Source: G963708235 sp963708235
GTDB lineage: Bacteria; Actinomycetota; Acidimicrobiia; Spongiisociales; UBA5794
Direction of reading: 5' to 3'
Length of the DNA: 64,000 nucleotides
Assembly: GCA_963708235.1 (NCBI GenBank)
Contig: OY970200.1
Coordinates: 1,364,001 to 1,428,000, forward strand
Position 1 is the stretch's first letter. Each line of letters begins with the position of its first letter. Shown in pieces: positions 9,514-19,294 of this stretch. A program made the position numbers and the translations under genes. The notes beneath the pieces were generated by a model. It ran no database searches, had not been told where the DNA came from, and saw only the letters and a list, made by a program, of their open reading frames with translations.

Positions 9514-10401
9514 TCAGCCGGGCGGGGCCCACACATCGGTGGCCGGATCGGATGGGTACGGGGCCGGGGCCAGAGACGAGATCAGGGTGAGCGACACGGC
9601 GCCGCTCCGGCAGATGGCGGTGTCGCTGGCGGGGTCGACGTCCCGTTCCGTCCCGGACATCTCGAACTGGAGCCGCTCGCCGGGGAGATCGGCCACCGCC
9701 ACCCGGAAATGGCCGAACGCATCCATGTCCGCCCAGCGCACCCCGGTGATCTGGTCGATGGGGAGGGCGGGAACGTTGACGTTGAGCACCTTGCGTGGTC
9801 CGCCCTGACGGAGCATCCACTCGACGGCCGAGCCCGCCACGGCGACGGCGCTCTGCCACTGCCACGGGTCGGACTCGGCGATGCTGACGGCGATCCCGTG
9901 CGACCCGAAGGTCCGGGCGGTCAGCGCCCCGCCCACGGTGCCCGAGTGGATGATCGAGTGCCCGGTGTTCATCCCGGCATTGACCCCCGACACCACCAGA
10001 TCGGGTCGCTCCCCGAAGGCGCCGAGCGCCCCCGCCATCACCGCCAACCCGGGGGGCCCGGCCACCGCATAGGCGGCGTCGACCCCGGAGATGTCGACCT
10101 CGGTCAGGGCGACACCGGTCGCCGGGTCGAAACGGCCGATCCCGGTTCCGGTCCCGCTCATGTCGGTGTCCGGGGCGGCGACCACGACATCGAAGGTCTC
10201 GGCGAGCGAACGGGCCAGCTCGATGATCCCCGGTGACTCGAAGCCGTCGTCGTTGGTGACCAGGATCCGGGGGGTGTGGGATCTGGGGCGGGGCCGCTCA
10301 TCGACGACGAGCCGGTCGGTGGGGACCTGCGGAGCATCGTCCGGGGAGGGTGGGTCGACCGGTGAGGCGGTGGCATGGGGAGGTGCGGGGGACGGGGTCA
10401 T
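9514..10401 (-). CDS. surE: 5'-nucleotidase SurE
   Basis: 295 residues in the longest reading. SurE removes phosphate from nucleoside 5'- and 3'-monophosphates with a divalent metal. Diagnostic are ILVTNDDGFESPGI (metal-binding Asp51/Asp52), SGVNAGMNTGHSIIHSGTVGGA and LNVNVPALP. The first about 44 residues are Pro/Asp-rich and not part of the fold; a shorter start nearer residue 32 is possible, but the ATG at 10401 overlaps the stop of the upstream kinase gene by 4 bp, as in an operon, which supports the long form. Confidence 0.9.
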   Translation of the reverse strand: MTPSPAPPHATASPVDPPSPDDAPQVPTDRLVVDERPRPRSHTPRILVTNDDGFESPGIIELARSLAETFDVVVAAPDTDMSGTGTGIGRFDPATGVALTEVDISGVDAAYAVAGPPGLAVMAGALGAFGERPDLVVSGVNAGMNTGHSIIHSGTVGGALTARTFGSHGIAVSIAESDPWQWQSAVAVAGSAVEWMLRQGGPRKVLNVNVPALPIDQITGVRWADMDAFGHFRVAVADLPGERLQFEMSGTERDVDPASDTAICRSGAVSLTLISSLAPAPYPSDPATDVWAPPG

Positions 10402-11477
10402 GAGGTACCCGATTCGTCGGGATGGAGGGTGGCGACTTCGACCTGGGCGGTGAGGGCGGTGATCAGTTCCGGGGAACCGCTTCCCAGACCGTGGCGGGTG
10501 ATGTTGGCGGCGCCGGCGGCACAGCCGAGCCGGAGCGTCTCGTCGTCGGACAGGTTGCGGAGCCTGGCCGCAACCAACCCGGCGGTCATCGAGTCCCCGG
10601 CACCGAGATGATCGACGACCTCCAGTGCCGGAGGTTTCGCCAGGTAGGTGATTCCGCCGAGAGACGCCATCGCCGGCAGGTCGGCGCGGGACACCACCAC
10701 ATCGACCACCCCCATCTCCTGGAGGCGCTCGATGGCCTCCTCGACGGCGTCGTCGTCGTCGACATCCCAGCCGTCGTCGGCCAGATCCTCGTGGCTCACC
10801 TTGAGTAGCTCGATCGGTCCTCCGGACAGAAACGCCGACAAACCCTCACCGTGCAGATCACCGAAGACCCGGACACCGGCCGAGGCGAGATCGGCGCCGA
10901 GTCGTTCGTACAACGATCGGGGGACGGTGGGGGCGCTGGTGAGGACCAGGGCCCCACTCGCCATCGCCGTCTCCAGGATCTTGCCGTAGAGATCGTCGGA
11001 CTCGTGACGGTCCAGGCCGCGGGCCGCCTGATCGCCCACCGTCACCCGCTCACCGCTGCGGCGGTCCTGGACGTAGCCGGGGGACCGGGTGGCGACGTCG
11101 ACCAGGGCGGTATCGATGCCCCAGGCCGGAACCAGGTCGCGCAGCACCGTCCCGATCTCGCCACCCACCGCTCCGCACAGCACCGGTCGATGTCCCAGAG
11201 CGGTGAGCATTTGTGCGATCCAGATCCCCTGACCGCCGGGATGGATGTGGATCTCGTCGGCACCGTCGCCTTCCTTGGAGGCGCTCTGCACCCCGTTGGG
11301 TCGGTCGGCCGAACCGTCGGCGGTTTGCTCACCGAGCTCGATGGTGACGGTGAGATGGAGCATGGGGGCGAAGACGCAGACGGCGCTGCCCTCCGCCGGG
11401 TCGGGTTCGACAGGGGTCGACGGGGAGGCGGCTGGCTCGGTGTCGGTGGTGTCGGTCGGATTGCCGTCGGCTACCAC
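10398..11477 (-). CDS. PfkB-family carbohydrate kinase
   Basis: 359 residues from the GTG at 11477, chosen because GGAGGT precedes it at ideal distance; an ATG at 11519 would add an Arg-rich stretch with no ribosome-binding site. Ribokinase/PfkB fold: N-terminal HIHPGGQGIWIAQMLTALGH and the C-terminal signature DHLGAGDSMTAGLVAA with the catalytic aspartate. The IHPGG.G pattern resembles 1-phosphofructokinase/tagatose-6-phosphate kinase-type members. The N-terminal about 40 residues are an acidic, Thr/Pro-rich extension. The phosphorylated sugar cannot be predicted. It overlaps surE by 4 bp. Confidence 0.85.
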   Translation of the reverse strand: MVADGNPTDTTDTEPAASPSTPVEPDPAEGSAVCVFAPMLHLTVTIELGEQTADGSADRPNGVQSASKEGDGADEIHIHPGGQGIWIAQMLTALGHRPVLCGAVGGEIGTVLRDLVPAWGIDTALVDVATRSPGYVQDRRSGERVTVGDQAARGLDRHESDDLYGKILETAMASGALVLTSAPTVPRSLYERLGADLASAGVRVFGDLHGEGLSAFLSGGPIELLKVSHEDLADDGWDVDDDDAVEEAIERLQEMGVVDVVVSRADLPAMASLGGITYLAKPPALEVVDHLGAGDSMTAGLVAARLRNLSDDETLRLGCAAGAANITRHGLGSGSPELITALTAQVEVATLHPDESGTS

Positions 11478-11602
11478 AGGTACCTCCGTGGGGTCGCGTG
11501 TGCGACGACATGCAGCCATCGCATCGAGAGACGCCTACCCGTGGGTCGCCCACCGAAACGTTGCGGTCGGGCCACATCGGCCGTAGCCGGAGGTCGGGCG
11601 GT

Positions 11603-12441
11603 TCAGAACAGGGCGGAGGTGAGTTGCCGGCGGTACAGCGGGGTGAGCGGGTGCTCGTCGCCGAGGACCTCGAAGATGTCGAGCATCGCCCGTCGTGCCG
11701 CATCGAGATGAGCGTCCTTGCGGCGCACCACGTCGAGCATCATGTCCAGCGCCGGCTCGTACTCGCCCCGACCCGCCAACGCCGTCGCCAGCGCCAGCCG
11801 GGCCAACTGGTCGTCCGGCGCCGCTTCCACGGTGCGCTCGAGGGCGGACACATCGCTGCGGCGCGACGCATTGAGCCGGGCCGCCGCCTGGAGTCGTTCC
11901 ACCTCGGGGATCGCCGGGAGCTTGCCGAGCACGATCAGCGCCTCGTCGGTGTCGCCGCGGGCGATCAGCATCGACGCCAATGAGGTCGCCGCCTCGGTGT
12001 GGTCGGAGGTGCGGTCGAGCACCGCGCGGAACAGCGCCTCGGCGCGGGCAGGGTCGCCGGCGATCGCCGCATCGCGCGCCTCGTCGACCATCCGATCCAG
12101 CTCGGAGGGCACGATCCGCGACAGCCAGGTGCGGAGGAGCTCTCCGGGATCGCCCCCGAGAAGCGGGCGACCTCGACCCCCTCACGGAAGGCGATCACGG
12201 TCGGGATGCTCTGCACCGCAAACTCGGTGGCGAGCGCCTGGTTGGCGTCGACATCGATCTTGACCAGACGGAAACTCCCGCCGCCCTCTTCCGCCTGCCG
12301 TTCCAGCAACGGTCCCAGGACCTTGCACGGCTCGCACCACTCGGCCCAGAAGTCGACGACCACCGGGACATCATGGCTGTGCTGGAGGACGGTCTGCGGA
12401 AACTCGGCCGCCGTGATCTCGATGACATTCTCGTTGCCCAT
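11603..12441 (-). CDS. CnoX/YbbN-like thioredoxin-TPR protein, frameshifted
   Basis: Two frames together give one about 279-residue protein. The first (from ATG 12441) is a thioredoxin domain with active site FWAEWCEPCK. The second (read from about 12140 down to 11603) continues with LRTWLSRIVPSELDRMVDEAR and TPR-like helices to LYRRQLTSALF. Thioredoxin plus TPR in about 280 residues is the architecture of CnoX/YbbN, a holdase that hands clients to GroEL and DnaK and protects cysteines. Around 12139-12143 the sequence reads GAGAGCTCCTCCGC; one more base would give an uninterrupted IPES-x-LRTWL. Hence a 1-base deletion, either real or from assembly. Without it the product would lose the TPR half. 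Confidence 0.8.
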
Positions 12442-12568
12442 ATCCGTTCATCGTAGGACGGATCGGGCGACACCTCGACCTTGCGGAGCGGGTCGCACAC
12501 CCCCTGCACCTCTTCGATTCGCCGGTCAGGGTCGGGAGGGATCGGACCGGGGTGCTAGCGTCCTGATC

Positions 12569-13456
12569 ATGGAAGTTCGCACCGCACCTTTCGGTCGGCT
12601 TCTCACCGCGATCATCACCCCTTTCGACGCCGATGGCGCCGTTGACCACGATGCGTTCTGGCGGCTGGTCCGCCACCTCGCCGAGAACGGTTCCGATGGG
12701 GTCGTCGTGGGTGGGACCACCGGAGAGTCACCGACCCTGTCCGCCGACGAGAAGACGGCGCTGTTCGCCACGGCGGTCGATGCCGCCGGCGAGCGTCTCA
12801 CCGTGGTCGCCGGCACCGGCACCTACGACACCGCAGAGTCGGTCGAGCTGACCCGCCGCGCCGCCGACGCCGGCTGTGCCGCGGTGATGACGGTCACCCC
12901 GTACTACTCGAAGCCGCCCCAGGAGGGGCTGTACCGCCACTTCGTCACCATCGCCGAGGCGACCGAGCTGCCGGTGCTGCTCTACAACATCCCGGGTCGC
13001 ACCGCCTGTCTCATCGAGGTCGAGACGCTGGTCAGGCTCGGCGCCCACCCCAAGATCCTGGCGGTCAAAGACGCCGTCGACGATCTCGAGTTCACCCGTC
13101 GCACCCTTGATGCGGTCGGCGAGACCCTGGCGGTGTATGCCGGGTCCGACTTCATGACCAACGATGTGATCGGCCTCGGTGGGGTCGGCGTCGTCTCCGT
13201 CGCCGCCCACCTGGTCGGCCGCCCGATCGCCGAACTGATCACCGCCGCCCTCGAAGGCTCATCGCGAGCCAAGGAGATCCACGACACCCTCATGCCACTT
13301 TTCGACGCCCTCTTCATCGAACCGAACCCCATGCCGCTCAAGGCGGCGATGAACCGTTGGTGGGGTCCGGTCGGTGAGCCCCGCCTTCCGTTGATCCCGG
13401 CGTCCGACGAGACGCTGACGCGGATTGCGGCGGCGATGGAGGGGCTGTCGATATGA
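12569..13456 (+). CDS. dapA: 4-hydroxy-tetrahydrodipicolinate synthase
   Basis: 295 residues. DapA condenses pyruvate and aspartate semialdehyde in the first committed step of DAP/lysine synthesis. The start ATG 12569 gives the usual N-terminus (GRLLTAIITPFDADGAVD). Motifs: GGTTGESPTLS, the catalytic tyrosine in LLYNIPGRTA and the Schiff-base lysine in ILAVKDAVDD. The stop overlaps the RNase J start by 4 bp (ATGA), the dapA-rnj arrangement known from actinobacteria. It is divergent from the cnoX-like gene with a 127-bp gap. Confidence 0.95.
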   Translation: MEVRTAPFGRLLTAIITPFDADGAVDHDAFWRLVRHLAENGSDGVVVGGTTGESPTLSADEKTALFATAVDAAGERLTVVAGTGTYDTAESVELTRRAADAGCAAVMTVTPYYSKPPQEGLYRHFVTIAEATELPVLLYNIPGRTACLIEVETLVRLGAHPKILAVKDAVDDLEFTRRTLDAVGETLAVYAGSDFMTNDVIGLGGVGVVSVAAHLVGRPIAELITAALEGSSRAKEIHDTLMPLFDALFIEPNPMPLKAAMNRWWGPVGEPRLPLIPASDETLTRIAAAMEGLSI

Positions 13457-15081
13457 GCGTCTCCATCACGTTCCTCGGCGGGCTCGGCGAGATCGGTCGC
13501 AACTGCGCCGTTTTCGAGATCGGCGGCAAGCTGGTCCTGCTCGACTGCGGGCTGATGTTCCCCGAGGAGGAGATGCTCGGCGTCGACCTGGTGCTCCCCG
13601 ACTTCTCCTCGGTGATCGACCGCGCCGACGACGTGGTTGCGGTGATCCTCACCCACGGCCACGAGGACCACATCGGCGCCCTCACCTACTTCCTCCGCGA
13701 GGTGCCGGTCCCGGTGTACGGGACCGACCTCAGCGTCGAGCTGGCCCGGTCCCGGATCGAGGACGCCGGACTCGTTCCCGATCTCCGCTCGGTGAACCCG
13801 GGCGAATGGGTCCAGGTCGGACCGGTGCGGTTTGCGCTGATCCATGTCGCCCACAGCGTCCCGCACGCCGCCGGGGTCGTCTTCGACACCGACGAGGGGC
13901 TCATCGTCCACTCCGGGGACTTCAAGCTCGACCCGACACCGATCGACGGGCGTCCCACCGATCTCGGCGCCTTTGCCGGGTTCGGTCGCCGTGGGGTCCG
14001 GCTGCTGCTCTCCGACAGCACCAACGCCGAGAAGGCCGGGTTCACGCCTTCCGAGGCCACGGTGGGGCCAACCCTCGATCTGTTGACCGCCGAGGCCACC
14101 GGACGGGTGATCCTCGCCTGTTTCGCCAGCCATGTGCACCGCGTCCAGCGCGCCATCGAGGCGGTCCACAAGTCGGGACGCAAGCTGGCCTTCCTGGGCC
14201 GTTCGATGCTGCGCAACACCGAGGTGGTCGCCAACCTGGGTCTGCTCGACATCCCCAAGGGACTGGTGGTCCCGCTGGCCGACCTGCTCAAGCTGCCACC
14301 GGAACAGACCGCCGTCATCTGCACTGGGAGCCAGGGCGAGCCGTTCGCCGCCCTGTCGCTGATGGCCCAGGGCGAACACCGCGCCATCTCGCTGGTGGAG
14401 GGGGACACGGTGATCCTGTCCGCCACACCCATCCCCGGGAACGAGACCAAGGTGTCGCGGGTGATCAACAACCTGGTGCGGCGCAACGTCACCGTCTACC
14501 ACGGGCGCAACGCCGCCGTCCATGTGTCCGGCCATGCCGCCCAGGACGAGCTGCGGACGCTCTACAACGTGGTCACCCCGCAGGCGCTGATCCCGGTCCA
14601 CGGCGAGTACCGGCACATGCATGCCAACGCCGAGGTGGCCCGATCCGTCGGCATCGACAATGTGGAGATCTGCGAGGACGGCGACCGGGTTGTGATCGAC
14701 GGGGACAAGCTCACGGTGCAGCGGCGGGCCGTGCCGGCCGGGTACGTCTACATCGACGGGCTCGGGATCGGCGACATCGACGATGTGCTGCGGGATCGCC
14801 GCCACCTCGCCGACGACGGCGTGCTCATCGTCACCGTCGGTGTCCAGATGAACAGCGGGGAGCTGATCATCGGCCCCGATGTCGACAGCCACGGGCTCAC
14901 CGACGACACCACCGCCATCCACAAGCAGGTGAACGACTCGGTCTCTGCGGCCCTCAAGGAGATGGAGCGACCGCTCGATCCCGACGGGGTGCGCCGCCGG
15001 GTCCGCACCGCCGCCGGCCGGGTGGTCAAGCGCAACCTGGACCGGCGGCCGGTGGTCATCCCCATCGTCATCGAGCTGTGA
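13453..15081 (+). CDS. rnj: Ribonuclease J
   Basis: 542 residues, the usual length for RNase J, an endo- and 5'-3' exoribonuclease of mRNA decay and rRNA maturation. Metallo-beta-lactamase motifs: LTHGHEDHIGAL (zinc ligands), VAHSVPHAAGV and HSGDFKLD. The beta-CASP domain follows (LLLSDSTNAEKAGFTPSE, CFASHVHRVQ), then VHGEYRHMHANAEVAR and a C-terminal domain (AALKEMERPLDPDGVRRRVRTAAGRVVKR). It is coupled to dapA and followed by ftsK. The same window also encodes RNase Y. Confidence 0.95.
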   Translation: MSVSITFLGGLGEIGRNCAVFEIGGKLVLLDCGLMFPEEEMLGVDLVLPDFSSVIDRADDVVAVILTHGHEDHIGALTYFLREVPVPVYGTDLSVELARSRIEDAGLVPDLRSVNPGEWVQVGPVRFALIHVAHSVPHAAGVVFDTDEGLIVHSGDFKLDPTPIDGRPTDLGAFAGFGRRGVRLLLSDSTNAEKAGFTPSEATVGPTLDLLTAEATGRVILACFASHVHRVQRAIEAVHKSGRKLAFLGRSMLRNTEVVANLGLLDIPKGLVVPLADLLKLPPEQTAVICTGSQGEPFAALSLMAQGEHRAISLVEGDTVILSATPIPGNETKVSRVINNLVRRNVTVYHGRNAAVHVSGHAAQDELRTLYNVVTPQALIPVHGEYRHMHANAEVARSVGIDNVEICEDGDRVVIDGDKLTVQRRAVPAGYVYIDGLGIGDIDDVLRDRRHLADDGVLIVTVGVQMNSGELIIGPDVDSHGLTDDTTAIHKQVNDSVSAALKEMERPLDPDGVRRRVRTAAGRVVKRNLDRRPVVIPIVIEL

Positions 15082-15146
15082 CCGGCCCCGGGGCCCGGTC
15101 CGGAAAGAACCGCAGAACGCCCGGCGGCGTGTAGAGTCCGCCTCCC

Positions 15147-17405
15147 ATGGCTACACGCTCGAAAACGACGCGTGGGGCGAAGGGGCGGAGTACGCAGGTC
15201 AGGAAACAACCGAAGAAGACCCCGCACAAACGGAGTTTGGTCGCCGCGCTGAAAGCGACCAAGGAACGGGTGCGAAACCGGCTCGGGCGCCAGACGGACG
15301 ACGTCTGGGGCATCGTGCTGATCGTGGTCGCCATCCTGGCATCGCTTGCGTTCGCCGGCCTCGCCGGTCCTGTCGGCGACGGGATCGCTACCGGCCTCCG
15401 GTTCCTTTTCGGCGTCTGGTCGTGGGTGGTTCCGGTGGTGCTGGTCATCATCGGTATCGCCATGGTCGGCACCATGCCCCGCACCGACTACGCCCGCCTT
15501 ACCGTCGGTCTCACCACCATCTTTCTCGGCTCGCTGGCGATGTTCCATCTGATGACCGGAACCTGGTCGTTGGCACAGTCGGTCGACCGTGTCATCGAGC
15601 GCGGCGGGGCCGTCGGCTCGCTCACCTCGTTTCCGCTCCGTCGCCTCATCGGTTTCTGGGGGGCGATGGTGGTGCTGGTCGCCGTCGTCACCGTCGGGGT
15701 GCTGGTGGTGACCAAGGCCACCGTCCGCGACGTCGGGCACACCGTGGCCGCCGGTTGGCGCCGTCTCCGTCACCGCCTTTCCCGTTCGGCAGACCCGCAG
15801 ACCCCGGTCCCGGCGGTGCACCGCCGACCTGACGCCACGAAGCCCAAGGTCCAGACCGGTCCCACACCGTCGAAGCCGCAGGCGAACCGGGCTCCGGCAA
15901 AGCGGACCGCTCCGCCGTCGAAACCCAAGGACGCTCCCCGTCAGCCGGTCCGCGACGACGGCTATGCGTTGCCCCCGGTCGAGCTCCTCGCCAGGAGCGA
16001 ATCCTCCGGGCACAACCGCCGGGTGCTCGAGCAGGCCGGCGCCGAGCTGGAACAGGCGCTCCACCAGCACGGGGTCGACGCCAGACTGGTCCGGATCGTC
16101 CCCGGCCCGACGGTGACCCGCTTCGAGATCGAGCTGGCCCCAGGGGTGAAGGTGGCGAGAGTCACCGGGATGGCCAATGACATCGCCTACGCCATGGCCT
16201 CCGCCGATGTCCGCATCATCGCCCCGATCCCCGGCAAGAGCGCCATCGGCATCGAGGTTCCCAACCGCAGGAGGGAACTGGTCACCCTTGGCGACATCCT
16301 CTCCTCGGCCCAGTCCGAAGGGGACATGGACCCGATGAAGGTGGCGCTGGGCAAGGACATCTCCGGTACCTCCCGGCTGCTCAAACTCGACGAGTTGCCC
16401 CATGTGCTCATCGCCGGCGCCACCGGCGCCGGTAAATCGTCGTGTATCAACTCGCTCGTCACCTCGCTGTTGATGCGTGCCGCCCCCGACCAGGTCCGTC
16501 TGATCCTCGTCGACCCCAAACGCGTCGAGTTGGGCCAGTACAACGGCGTCCCGCACCTGCTCACCCGGGTGATCACCAACCCGAAGAAGGCCGCCGATGC
16601 GCTGCAGTGGGCGGTCCAGGAGATGGATCGCCGCTACGAACTGCTCGCCGACGCCGGGGTCCGCGACATCACCAGCTACTACGAGGGCCATGACGCCGGG
16701 ACCATCGACGAGGAGAACTTCGACCGGTTCCCCTACATCGTGATCATCGTCGACGAGCTCAACGACCTGATGATGGTGGCCGGGCGCACCGTGGAGGACT
16801 CGGTGGTCCGTATCGCCCAGATGGCCCGCGCCGTCGGGATCCACCTGGTGCTCGCCACCCAGCGGCCCTCGGTGAACGTCATCACCGGGGTCATCAAGGC
16901 CAACGTCCCGTCCCGTCTCGCCTTCTCGGTGGCATCGCAGACCGATTCGCGGGTGATCCTGGACAGCGCCGGAGCCGAGAAGCTGGTCGGTCTCGGCGAC
17001 ATGCTGGTGGTGACCGCCCGCGACCCCAAGCCGGAACGCATCCAGGGCGCCTTCGTCTCCGAGGCCGAGGTCCATGCCGTAGTCGGGTGGGTCAAGGAAC
17101 AGCAGGAGGCGCGCTACCGGGACCAGGATGTCTTCGAGGTCGCCGCCAAGGCGGAGGCGTCCGACGAGGAGTACGAGGGCGAGGACCCCGACGTCGTCCG
17201 TCAGGCCATCGAACTGGTGGTCCGGTCCCAGCTCGGGTCGACCTCGATGTTGCAGCGCAAGCTCCGGATCGGTTTCGCCCGGGCCGGACGGGTGATGGAC
17301 ATCATGGAGCGCCGTGGCATCGTCGGGCCCTCCGAGGGATCCAAGGCACGTGCCGTGCTGCTGACCGTCGAGGACCTCGACACCACCCTCGTCGGCGGCG
17401 AGTAG
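15147..17405 (+). CDS. ftsK: DNA translocase FtsK/SpoIIIE
   Basis: 752 residues. FtsK pumps chromosome DNA through the closing septum. A basic N-terminus is followed by four membrane segments (about residues 53-205: WGIVLIVVAILASLAFAG, WVVPVVLVIIGIAMVG, LTTIFLGSLAMFHLMT, GAMVVLVAVVTVGVLVV). Then come a short Pro/Lys-rich linker, the alpha/beta motor with Walker A GATGAGKSS (about 423-431) and Walker B FPYIVIIVDELNDLM, and a C-terminal gamma winged-helix domain (VVRSQLGSTSMLQRKLRIGFARAGRVMD) that reads KOPS-like sites. The linker is much shorter than in E. coli FtsK, so it is of the SpoIIIE/SftA size class. Confidence 0.95.
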   Translation: MATRSKTTRGAKGRSTQVRKQPKKTPHKRSLVAALKATKERVRNRLGRQTDDVWGIVLIVVAILASLAFAGLAGPVGDGIATGLRFLFGVWSWVVPVVLVIIGIAMVGTMPRTDYARLTVGLTTIFLGSLAMFHLMTGTWSLAQSVDRVIERGGAVGSLTSFPLRRLIGFWGAMVVLVAVVTVGVLVVTKATVRDVGHTVAAGWRRLRHRLSRSADPQTPVPAVHRRPDATKPKVQTGPTPSKPQANRAPAKRTAPPSKPKDAPRQPVRDDGYALPPVELLARSESSGHNRRVLEQAGAELEQALHQHGVDARLVRIVPGPTVTRFEIELAPGVKVARVTGMANDIAYAMASADVRIIAPIPGKSAIGIEVPNRRRELVTLGDILSSAQSEGDMDPMKVALGKDISGTSRLLKLDELPHVLIAGATGAGKSSCINSLVTSLLMRAAPDQVRLILVDPKRVELGQYNGVPHLLTRVITNPKKAADALQWAVQEMDRRYELLADAGVRDITSYYEGHDAGTIDEENFDRFPYIVIIVDELNDLMMVAGRTVEDSVVRIAQMARAVGIHLVLATQRPSVNVITGVIKANVPSRLAFSVASQTDSRVILDSAGAEKLVGLGDMLVVTARDPKPERIQGAFVSEAEVHAVVGWVKEQQEARYRDQDVFEVAAKAEASDEEYEGEDPDVVRQAIELVVRSQLGSTSMLQRKLRIGFARAGRVMDIMERRGIVGPSEGSKARAVLLTVEDLDTTLVGGE

Positions 17406-17470
17406 ACCCCCCGGATTCCGGTCTCCGGAGATTCGCACCGGTCGTCGGATCGGTAGGGTCGGGGGTTCAG

Positions 17471-19255
17471 ATGCCCTACGCCAGATTCGACGATTGCACG
17501 CCCGGCGCCGAACACGCCTTCGAGTTCGACGACCTGGTCGACGTCGTCATCGGGATCGATCCCGGCGACGTGATGCCTGCACTCGACGCCGTCGAGTCCG
17601 CCACCACCGGCGGTCTGTGGGCGGTCGGCTATGTGGGGTACGAGGCGGCGCCCGGTCTCGACGATGCGCTGGCGGTCCGTGACGGCACGTCGAGCCTTCC
17701 GCTGGTGTGGTTCGGGCTCTTCCGGGAGCGCCACTTCGTGCCGCCGCTGGTCCCCAGGGCGATCCGCCCTGCCCCCTATCACATCTCGGCCTGGCGCTCG
17801 GAGGTGGAACGCAGCGACTACGAGCGACGGGTGGACGACCTGCGTGGCCACATCGCCGCCGGCGACACCTACCAGGTGAACTACACCTTCCGGCTCAACG
17901 CCGCATTCTCCGGTGACCCGCTGGAGATGTACCGGGACCTTGCGCTGGGCCAGCGTGGGGCGTTCGGCGCCTACCTCGACATCGGACGCCATGCCATCGT
18001 CAGTGCGTCACCCGAGCTGTTCTTCGCCCAGCAGGGAGCCGAGATCGAGGTCCGCCCCATGAAGGGCACCATCGGCCGGGGAAGGTGGCCCGACGAGGAC
18101 CGTCTCCAGGCGGCGACGCTGACCGCCTCGGCGAAGGATCGTGCCGAGAACCTGATGATCGTCGACCTGCTGCGCAACGATCTGGGCCGGATCTCCGGGT
18201 TCGGGACGGTCCAGGTCGACGAGTTGTTCGCCGTGGAACGGTACGAGACCGTGTGGCAGCTCACCTCCAGGATCTCGTCGACGTTGCGGCCCGAGGTGGG
18301 TCTCCCCGGGATCTTTGCGGCGCTGTTCCCCTCCGGCTCGGTCACCGGGGCGCCCAAGCAACGCACCATGGAGCTGATCACCGAGGTGGAGACGACCCGG
18401 CGCGGGGTCTACTGCGGAGCGGTCGGGTATGTGGCACCGGGTCCACGTTCCGACCGGCGCAGCGCTTTCAACGTCGCCATCCGGACCGTCACCGTCGATC
18501 GCCAGGAGGGCACCGCCGAGTACGGGGTCGGGGGTGGGATCACCTGGGAGTCGCGCCCCGACGCCGAATACGAGGAGGCACGGGTCAAGGCGCTCCTGCT
18601 CGCCGAACGTCGTCCCGAGTTCTCGCTGCTGGAGACCATCCGCTGGGACCCGGTGCACGGGTTTTTCTGGCTCGACCGTCACCTCGATCGGATGGTCGAC
18701 TCCGCCGGCTATTTCGGCTTTCCCGCGGGACGATCCCGCATCGCCGATGCCATCGCCGGCGCCGTCGCCGGTGCGGTGACCCCGAGCCGGGTGCGGGCGG
18801 TGTTGCGTCGCACCGGCGAGGTCGAGACATCGGCGATCGACCAGGGGTTGCGACTCCACACCGGGCCGGAGGATGCCGGTCCTGCGGTGGTCTTCGCCGT
18901 CGACCCGGAACCGGTGTCCCGCCACAACATCTTCCTGTTCCACAAGACCACCAGGCGCGATGTCTACGACGAGCGACTGAAGCGCCATCCCTACGCCGAC
19001 GATGTGGTGCTTGTCAACGAACGCGGTGAGGTGACCGAGTTCACCATCGGCAACCTCGCCGTGCTCATCGACGGCGAGTGGCGGACACCACCGCTCGACA
19101 GCGGCTGTCTGGCCGGGGTGTACCGCGGGGTGCTGCTCGATCGGGGGGTGTTGACGGAGCGGGTGGTCACCGTCGACGAACTGACCCACGCCGACGAGGT
19201 GGCGTTCCTCAACTCGGTGCAGGGCTGGCGTCGCGCCACTCCGGCGCCGCTCTGA
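17471..19255 (+). CDS. Aminodeoxychorismate synthase I / 4-amino-4-deoxychorismate lyase fusion
   Basis: 594 residues from ATG 17471. The N-terminal about 390 residues are a chorismate-binding PabB domain (IAAGDTYQVNYTFRL, RPMKGTIGRGR, ENLMIVDLLRNDLGRI, FPSGSVTGAPKQRTMELI). The C-terminal about 200 residues are a PabC-type PLP lyase (LLETIRWDPVHGFFWLDRHLDRM, VLVNERGEVTEFTIGNLAV). Together they turn chorismate into p-aminobenzoate for folate. Such PabB-PabC fusions are known in actinobacteria and others. The glutamine amidotransferase subunit (PabA) is not in the window. The gene begins 65 bp after ftsK. Confidence 0.93.
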   Translation: MPYARFDDCTPGAEHAFEFDDLVDVVIGIDPGDVMPALDAVESATTGGLWAVGYVGYEAAPGLDDALAVRDGTSSLPLVWFGLFRERHFVPPLVPRAIRPAPYHISAWRSEVERSDYERRVDDLRGHIAAGDTYQVNYTFRLNAAFSGDPLEMYRDLALGQRGAFGAYLDIGRHAIVSASPELFFAQQGAEIEVRPMKGTIGRGRWPDEDRLQAATLTASAKDRAENLMIVDLLRNDLGRISGFGTVQVDELFAVERYETVWQLTSRISSTLRPEVGLPGIFAALFPSGSVTGAPKQRTMELITEVETTRRGVYCGAVGYVAPGPRSDRRSAFNVAIRTVTVDRQEGTAEYGVGGGITWESRPDAEYEEARVKALLLAERRPEFSLLETIRWDPVHGFFWLDRHLDRMVDSAGYFGFPAGRSRIADAIAGAVAGAVTPSRVRAVLRRTGEVETSAIDQGLRLHTGPEDAGPAVVFAVDPEPVSRHNIFLFHKTTRRDVYDERLKRHPYADDVVLVNERGEVTEFTIGNLAVLIDGEWRTPPLDSGCLAGVYRGVLLDRGVLTERVVTVDELTHADEVAFLNSVQGWRRATPAPL

Positions 19256-19294
19256 TTCCCGGGGGTTCACCCACCGCTCGGAAGGAGGACACCG

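Noticed and set aside
14748..17438. Very long minus-strand frame (about 896 codons) opposite rnj and ftsK
   Set aside because: High-GC antisense shadow rich in Gly/Asp/His; both plus-strand genes have complete conserved domains.
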